Shown here piece after piece: positions 1-6,400 of a DNA stretch of 8,186 nucleotides (its first letter is position 1; the number at the start of each line of letters is the position of its first letter). The notes below the pieces were generated by a model, which saw only the letters and a list, made by a program, of their open reading frames with translations, did no database searches and was not told the origin of the DNA. The translations under genes and the position numbers were made by a program. The DNA comes from an uncultured Ruminococcus sp. (GTDB lineage Bacteria; Bacillota; Clostridia; Oscillospirales; Ruminococcaceae), in assembly GCA_945867875.1 (NCBI GenBank), contig CAMBJF010000100.1, forward strand, positions 1-8,186. The letters are read 5' to 3'.

Positions 1-186
1 ATGTGGACTTTTCTTATTCGGATTATCCATATGCTGAAAATCAGAATGTGGGCTTTTCTTATGCAGATTATCCATATGTGGAAAATCAGAATGTGGGCTT
101 TTTGTATGCAGATTATCCACATACGGAAAATCAGAATGTGGGCTTTTCGTATGCTGTTTATCCATATGCGGAAAATCGGAATGTGG
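1..186. repeat. 45-bp tandem repeat array, four copies plus a 6-bp partial
   Basis: Copies lie at 1-45, 46-90, 91-135 and 136-180, followed by ATGTGG at 181-186 where the match stops. Neighbouring copies differ at 5 to 6 of 45 positions. There are no length changes. The array starts exactly at the window edge, so it probably continues to the left. Each copy contains an imperfect inverted repeat, best seen in copy 2: GATTATCC (66-73), six bases, GGAAAATC (80-87), with 7 of 8 arm positions pairing. Equivalent dyads are at 21-42, 111-132 and 156-177. Because the period is divisible by three, plus frames 1 and 3 and one minus frame all stay open across the array, so openness alone does not prove coding. 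Alternatives are a repeat-protein gene, an array of protein-binding sites, or non-coding tandem hairpins. Confidence 0.93.
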
Positions 187-200
187 AAAGAATAACGTAA
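3..200 (+). CDS. Possible C-terminal end of a tyrosine-rich 15-residue repeat protein (5' end outside window)
   Basis: This plus-strand frame reads the 45-bp array as four copies of a 15-residue unit close to NVGFSYADYPYAENQ, then NVERIT and a TAA at 198-200. Aromatic and proline positions (F, Y, Y, P) are mostly kept, and variation falls at a few sites (A/S, S/L, D/V, Y/H, A/V/T, Q/R). The first codon in the window, GTG at 3-5, has no visible start context and is probably internal. If real, the gene converges on the large minus-strand gene. Doubts: a minus-strand frame (repeat close to HSDFPHMDNLHTKSP) and plus frame 1 are equally open. Of 11 variable columns, about three allow silent changes in this frame and about four in the minus frame, so substitution pattern does not decide it. 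No plus-strand terminator with a T run follows the stop. The family is not recognised and no function is assigned. Confidence 0.3.
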   Translation: MDFSYSDYPYAENQNVGFSYADYPYVENQNVGFLYADYPHTENQNVGFSYAVYPYAENRNVERIT

Positions 201-239
201 TGAAGCCACAATCCGATAGTTCACCAATATTATTTATAG

Positions 240-368
240 TTATCTGAAAAATAAAAAAGTCCACTCCCCAGTGGGGAATGGATAAGTAACAGCAGGATCT
301 TTATATTTGGGATGTTGATACAGAAGAACTTCGCTATTAGCTTTTACGTTTATATACCATAACATCAT
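240..368 (-). CDS. Possible 42-codon small ORF, unknown function
   Basis: It begins with two consecutive ATG codons (368-366 and 365-363) and ends at TAA (242-240). The product starts MMLWYINVKANSEVLL and ends PTGEWTFLFFR, with a plausible mixed composition and codon use similar to the large gene. The same frame stays open further upstream to a TGA at 443-441. Against it: no clear ribosome binding site stands before the ATG pair, the predicted promoter overlaps the start (so its transcript would lack the ATGs), and the last codons are made from the terminator hairpin and T tract. It may be a decayed gene end or chance. The family is not recognised. Confidence 0.25.
   Translation of the reverse strand: MMLWYINVKANSEVLLYQHPKYKDPAVTYPFPTGEWTFLFFR
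247..281 (-). terminator. Strong intrinsic terminator, minus strand
   Basis: Read on the minus strand, arms CCATTCCCC and GGGGAGTGG enclose a 3-base loop ACT, giving a 9-bp stem with a single T-G wobble (281-261). After two further bases (AC) come six T, one A and five T (258-247). This is a textbook Rho-independent terminator for leftward transcription. On the plus strand the hairpin is followed by ATAAGTAAC, with no T run, so it is directional. Its core TCCCCAGTGGGGA is a variant of the palindrome found at 449-463 and 6832-6846. Confidence 0.75.
264..278. repeat. Variant palindrome CTCCCCAGTGGGGAA forming the terminator core
   Basis: This matches the 15-mer at 13 of 15 positions, differing in the first base and the centre. 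The inner 13 bases are still a perfect palindrome (TCCCCA, G, TGGGGA). Here it is the GC-rich core of the minus-strand terminator at 247-281. This shows the palindrome can serve as, or have been recruited into, a transcription stop signal. Confidence 0.65.
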
Positions 369-377
369 AAATGTCAA
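349..377 (-). promoter_or_regulatory. Near-consensus sigma-A type promoter, minus strand
   Basis: On the minus strand, TTGACA (377-372) is separated by exactly 17 bases from TATAAA (354-349). The -35 box matches consensus fully and the -10 box at five of six positions. Directly upstream is an A/T-tract stretch (about 381-398) that could act as an UP element. Transcription would start near 342 and run leftward, meeting the strong terminator at 281-247 within about 100 nt. The promoter lies downstream of the big gene and its hairpin, so it would drive an independent transcript. Confidence 0.6.
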
Positions 378-410
378 TAGCTTTTTAAAAAAATTTTGAA
401 TTCCCTTGTC

Positions 411-450
411 AAATAAATGAGGAACAGCATCAGCTGCTCCTCATTTATTT
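411..450 (-). terminator. Stem-loop downstream of the large gene, probable (bidirectional) terminator
   Basis: AAATAAATGAGGA (411-423) pairs perfectly with TCCTCATTTATTT (438-450), 13 bp. After one A-C mismatch an inner CAGC/GCTG stem follows, closed by the loop ATCA. It begins 21 bases past the TAA of the large gene. The T-rich outer arm supplies a broken T tract (TCATTTATTT) in either direction, so it could end leftward transcription of the large gene and also stop rightward transcription from the left. The T run after the stem is short, so it is weaker than the terminator at 247-281. Confidence 0.6.
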
Positions 451-463
451 CCCCATTGGGGAA
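449..463. repeat. 15-bp palindrome TTCCCCATTGGGGAA, copy just past the large gene's stop codons
   Basis: Arms TTCCCCA and TGGGGAA form a perfect inverted repeat around a single central T. It lies 7 bases past the second of the tandem stops (TAA 473-471, TAG 470-468) and overlaps the outer edge of the hairpin at 411-450 by two bases. The identical 15-mer recurs at 6832-6846 inside the gene and a 13-of-15 match is at 264-278. It could be a protein-binding site, a dispersed element, or part of the terminator structure. Confidence 0.8.
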
Positions 464-470
464 TTATCTA

Positions 471-3400
471 TTATCTGCTTTCTCCTCTTTCAGTCCCTCT
501 TTCATCGTCAATATCAATATTAGTTTCAACAAGCTTGTAGTCATAAGCCTTTATGTTCTCAAACATTGTTTCAAGTGCCATTATTTCAACATCTGCCTTA
601 TCCTCGGGCAAATTACCCTCACTGAAATTCTTGTACACTCCCATTCCACTAAATTCATAGGAAATGGCTTCGGCTTTCTGATTTTCAGTATCAAACGAAA
701 ACTCAATTGCAGGGTCGTACATCAAATCGCCGTTCTGAGTGTAAGTGTGAGCAATGAATACAACATCACCTTTTCGCTCAATTGTCAGCGGCTCTATGCC
801 ATCGCTTGCTTCATATCGACAATATAAATCATCGTTGTACTTGAGCGCAGGACATATTTCTACAAGCGCAGCATACAGCTCAGAGCTTCTGTCCTCTGTA
901 TTAACCTCGGTGGAAGCAAGCAGATTATTGACCTCTGCCAATCTCTTTTCCTTGAGTGTAAGCTCCTGTTCCTGCGGAAATTCAGCTTCGGCAGCAGCTT
1001 TCGATTCCTCTATGTCTGCACAGATAGCCTGTAGTCTTTCTTCTTCTTTCATCAGAGTTATACCAATACTGTTTATAACATTATCAAGTCTGATGATGTT
1101 ACCGCCTGCTTTGACATTGGAATCCATATTAAGCTCACCGTAATGATTGGTTTCATTTTTCAGATTCACCTTGATTTTCTTACTTAGAGTGTCAAGGAAA
1201 GCTGTCATCTCAAAGCCTCTATACGTGCCTATATGAGACTCCTTACCCTGCAATATGTCCTTATTATCAAGAATAGCCTGACGTATAGCTTCTCCTGCCG
1301 CATCTTTTTCGTGATACTCCTTATCACCTACCGTAACCGGATAATAGTTCTTTCCATCCTCATTCTTTAGGGGCTGTTCTTTTTCAGCAAACTCCACATC
1401 TTTTTTCAGCTTGTCGATATAAGCCTCCTTGACCGACTTTTCCCGTGGAAGTATTGTATATGCTTTATCCTGAACAGCGTATTTCTGAGAAAGAAACGAG
1501 GATTTTAGGACATTAAGCTTTGTTATCTCTGTTTCAAGGTCAATTTTCTCCTTGATAAGAGGATTGCCTGCGCAGAGTGCCTTTACTTCCGCATAATCAA
1601 GGGCAATTTCGTCCACGTCCTCACAAGACCGAACAGGAGACTTGTCTGTCATAATCTGACTGATGAATTTCTGTTTGTTTTCAAGCATCTGATAGAGATA
1701 TGCATCAAAGGTCTTATCTGTGGTATATCGGTATATATCGACCTTGCTGTTTGTGTTGCCCTGTCGGATAATACGTCCGTGACGTTGCTCCATATCCGAT
1801 GGGCGCATTGGTGCGTCAAGATCGTGCAGAGCTATCATTCGCTCTTGTGCGTTCATTCCTGCGCCGCATTTCTGTGTTGAACCTATCAAAACACGAAGTT
1901 CGCCTTTATTCATCTTTGCAAAAAGCTTTTGCTTTTCCTCGGTGGTATCTGCATCGTGAATAAAAGCAATTTCTTTTTCGGGAATACCCTTAGCTATAAG
2001 CTTTTGCTTGATATCATCATAAACACAGAATTTACGTTCGGATTCAAAAGTTTCTGTTGGTGAATGGTGCAGTTCTGTCCACATTTCAGCAGGAATTTCT
2101 GAGATTTTTCCGTTTGAAGCTATAACAGCACTATTGTTGGCGGTCATACTATCATAATCTACAGTATGCAGCATTATAATATCTTCATCCAATACACCTC
2201 CTGCTTCAAAATTTTTAGGTGGCTTCTTTCCTGTAAGCTTTTTGAATATTTTGTCTGCTGTATCCTTTTGCCCAAGCTTTCCGCTGTAAATAGGTGCATA
2301 TTTGCCTTCGGTATCCTTTCTGTAAAGCGTGTATGTATTTTCGTTTACAGCCGCCTGCGGTGTTGCAAGGTCGCAGAAAATAAGCTGAGTGCTTTTATTT
2401 TCAGCTGTCTGTTTCCATATATTGAAAACATTGTTTATGCATACATTTACCTTTGAATTGGGGTCATCAGGCAAAGACGGATCCATACATCTTTGGTCAA
2501 GTCCGATTTTTCGCCCGTCAACGGTAAGTTTGCACATATTATCCTCGGTAGGTTCTACTGCACCTGCACGAATGAGTTTTGCACGTTCACCAAGTTCTTT
2601 TATCATCTTTGACTGCATTTGTGTCGCAGGAACATTGATATTGTGCATTTCAAAGTCAGGACGGTCAAGATTAAGTGTTGCAGCTGTTTTTATGTCAGCG
2701 CACTCCTTAAATATATTCATCAGCTCGGGAAGATTTTGGAATTTGGCAAAACGAGTTTTCATCTGATATTTGCCGTTTGCTTCGGGTGACAGCTCCATTG
2801 ATGTGGTTGTTTCGCCGAAAATAGATGCCCATCGGTCAAAGCTGTTTATTCCAAGTTCTTTCAGCTTATCAGCCTGAAGGTACCGCATAAGCGTGTACAT
2901 TTCCGACATTGAATTACTAATTGGCGTGCCACTGGCAAAAACCACACCCTTACCACCTGTCACCTCGTCAAGATATCGGCACTTCATCAAGAGCTGCATA
3001 GATCTGCCCGAACCGCCGCTGCCTATACCTGAGACATTCTGCATTTTTGTAGGAGTATCAAGATTTTTATATGCTTGCGACTCATCAACAAATATTTTGT
3101 CAATACCGAGCTGCTCAAAGCAGAGCATATCGTCCTTTGGTGTTTTTTCAAGGAGCTTTTCAATTTTATCAGTATAGCTTTTAATTGCTCTCTCGACTTG
3201 CTTTACTGAATATGAACGTTTGCTCATTGAAGTTTCACTCATTTCTTCTAAAGCAGCTTCAAGCTTGTCAACTTCACTATACAGTACGTCAAGCTCCCTG
3301 TCACGAGACAGATGTATCATATCAAATTGAGAATGACCGATTATTACGGCATCCCAATCTCCCGTTGCAATTTTTGCAAACAGATCTCTTCGGTTTTCGG

Positions 3401-6400
3401 GTTTAAAATCTTTTTCGGTTGCAACTAACACATTAGCATTGGGATAAAGTGTACGGAACGCTTCTCCCCACTGCTCCGTCAATGCGTTTGGAGCAGTTAC
3501 AAGCGATTTGCTGTGCAAACCAAGCCGTTTGCCCTCCATTGCTATGGCTACCATTTCAAACGTCTTGCCTGCGCCGACCTCGTGAGCCAATAGTGTATTA
3601 CCGTTACTGTAAAGGCTGCGGGCAACTGCGTTTTTCTGATGCGGCTTGAGTGCTATATCTGAGTTCATTCCCACAAAGTTAAGATGAGAACCGTCATATT
3701 CTCTGAGCCTAACAGAATTGAATTTCTCATTATAGAGATTTGTAAGAGTTTCACGACGCCCGGGTTCTGCAAAAATCCAATCCTGAAATTTTCTTTTCAG
3801 TTCGTCCTGCTTTGCCTGAACCACCATTGTTTTCTCCTGATTTACCGCCAGAACATAGTGACCCTTTTCATCACGAATTTCTACACCTTTTTCATCTTTT
3901 ACACGCTCTCTAATCTCGGCTTTTTTCATATTGAGTGAAGCTTCGATTATTTCATACGCATTCATATCGGAAGTTCCGTATGTTTCAGTAGCAAGTGTAT
4001 TGCCATAACTATGCTGATATCCCTCAATTTTCCACTTGTCTGTGGCTTCGGAATAAATTACTTCAATGCTGTTGCGTGTCTGAAAATCGGGCTTAATAGT
4101 TTCAAGGATAAACTGACGTATGTATTCGGGATCTATCCACGCTGAGCCAAGCTTAACTGATATATCAGCAGCTTCTATGCGCTGTGGCATAACTGCTCTG
4201 AGTGCTTCTGCATTTCGTTCAAGTCCTGCTTCCTCGGCAGCGGCAAGCTTTGTTCGGATATTGCCTGTGAGATATTCATCAGCACTTTCCCATCGCATAT
4301 TTTTCTGAGGGTTCTGATAGATTTTATCCCCAAGCTCAGCGATAAGTTCACTTTCAGACTTGTCTGTGAGAATTGACATATAATCCATATCAACCCTCAT
4401 TTTCTCAGAAAGAGAAAGGATAAGTGCGTCCTGCGCATTATTGCAGTGGTCGATTATTACCTGAGGATTGATAGTCTTTTTGCTGAAAATATCAGCTTTA
4501 CCAATGAAATTACCGTTATTATCCATCTTTTCAAGGCTTTTTAATAGATGATAACTGTTATCGTTGGCAAATGCTTTTTTGTTTTCTGCCAGACCGATAC
4601 GTCCGTATTTTTCAACGAAAGTGTCATACTGTTCACTGAGAGCTTTCTGAGCATTGGCAATTTCGATTTCCTTATTGCCATTGTAATTGTTTATCTGCAA
4701 TTCCAATAAATTGTGTACGCTGTCACGGAGAAATGCCATTGCCTTTATACGTTCGGTCTGAGGATTATCTACAATATCCATTGTATCATTTGAACCGTGA
4801 TAGTAAAGCGTATCATTTTGGATGATATAGCTGAATTTCTGAGCTTCGGGAGGGCAGGCAACAACAAAAGCTTTTTCTTCTTTTTCTGCCGTTTTTGGTG
4901 CTTCCCGATATTCACCTTTAATATTATGAATTGCAGCAGCAAGCTGTTCCTTGAGATTTGCGCCCTCGATTGGAACGCACATAGTGGCATTGGCTTGATT
5001 TCCGTACAGCTTGTTGCCCTCCACCATTTCACCAAGTATCATTTCAGGGTGGTCGGCAAAGTATTTGTTTACGGCAATACCGTTTGGCAGTATATCCTTG
5101 AATACCCATTCAGGTGTGTTCTGCTCTACGCTGACAGGCTTTTCTCGCTTTTGCAGGAAAATAATATCAGATGTGACTTCAGTTCCTGCGTTCTGCTTAA
5201 ACGCTGTATTCGGCAGACGTATTGCACCGAGCAGCTCTGCACGTTCGGCAAGATATTTTCTGACCTCGGGACTTTCCTTGTCAAGCGTACCCTTTGAGGT
5301 CACAAATGCTACTATTCCCCCGGGACGGACTTTGTCAAGGGTCTTGGCAAAGAAATAATCGTGAATGAGCATATTTTGCTTATTATAGTCCTTGTCATTG
5401 ACCTTGTAGCTGCCAAAGGGGACATTGCTGACTGCAACATCGAAGCTGTTGTTTTCATAGCTTGTACGCTCATATCCCTTTATTTGAATATTTGCAGAGG
5501 GATAGAGAAGCTTGGCTATACGTCCCGTTATGCTGTCAAGTTCAACACCTGAAAGGGAAGAATTTTTACGCATTTCTTCGGGCATAGAACCGAAAAAGTT
5601 TCCTGTACCCATTGCAGGTTCAAGGATTTTGCCGCCTTTAAAGCCCATATTATCAAGAGTTGAATAAATTGCGTTGATAACAGTATAGCTTGTATAATGA
5701 GCATTGAGTGTAGAAGCTCTTGCAGAAGCATATTCATCGGGAGAGAGTAATTCTTTAAGTTCGGAGTATTCCTTGTGCCACTCTGCCTTGCTGCTGTCAA
5801 ATGCATTTGCCAAGCCGCCCCAACCGATATATTTTGCAAGAATTTGCTGTTCATCGGGAGAAGCGTTTCGCTTTTCGGATTCAATCTGCTTCAAAAGACG
5901 AATAGCCGCAATATTATTTTGGCAGCGTGTTTTATCTCCGCCGAAATCGCCATAGTTGTTTTCAGTGATCGTATAATCGGAGTTAACGGTAGTAATATCG
6001 CTTTTGTCTGTCTTTGACACAACATCTTTTTCTGCTTCAGGCTCCTTATGTTTGGAGAATGACGGTTTTATTTCGTCCATTGAAACATAATGTGATTTTG
6101 TGCCGAAAAATGAAAACTGTTCAACTTCCTTTTCCTTTGGATTTTCAAGCAAGTGTCCGTTTTTCAAAACCATATCGAGACAAGACAGCGCATTTTCATA
6201 TTCCTTATCGGAAATAGTATCCGTATTTTCGGACTGCGCTGCAAGCAATATTTTTTCTGCATCAGATTTATACAGAGGTAAAGCAATGTCGCTCTGAACA
6301 TTTGCATCAAGAACAGATTTGAAAGCAGTATGATAGTTTTTCCAGTCATATCCGCCCGACTTCCTGCCATCTGATGCTGTACCGCTGAAAATCTCATCAA

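Larger units (their letters stand above)
247..342 (-). ncRNA. Candidate ~95-nt small RNA or attenuated leader
   Basis: The interval is defined only by its borders: the predicted start about 7 bases downstream of the TATAAA box and the end of the T run of the intrinsic terminator. No known RNA family or riboswitch is recognised in it. Two readings are possible: a free-standing small RNA, or the leader of a leftward transcription unit entering the 45-bp repeat array, with the terminator acting as an attenuator. No convincing alternative antiterminator stem was found by eye. The start and end positions are estimates. Confidence 0.3.

Noticed and set aside
1..186. CRISPR array
   Set aside because: The repeats are contiguous 45-bp tandem units with no unique spacers, and no cas genes are visible.
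1..195. Plus frame 1 reading of the repeat array (MWAFLMQIIHMWKIR repeats)
   Set aside because: Extreme Trp/Met/Ile/Arg content without acidic residues is an unlikely protein. The frame is open only because the 45-bp unit lacks a stop in it.
261..281. Hairpin as a plus-strand terminator for the repeat-array frame ending at 200
   Set aside because: On the plus strand the stem is followed by ATAAGTAAC with no T run. The T tract is only on the minus-strand side.
4797..5297. A 166-codon plus-strand open frame, and others at 6723-7154 and 417-827
   Set aside because: They lie antisense to (417-827 largely antisense to) the intact giant gene with all catalytic motifs on the other strand. Compositions are atypical (Phe/Ser/Cys rich) and no recognisable motif or start context was seen.
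876..5426. Motif IV NVPF as a sign of a dead methyltransferase
   Set aside because: The lack of the canonical NPPY is, from memory, normal for this mobile-element family, and the flanking motif I and FGSY context are intact. It is not treated as inactivating.
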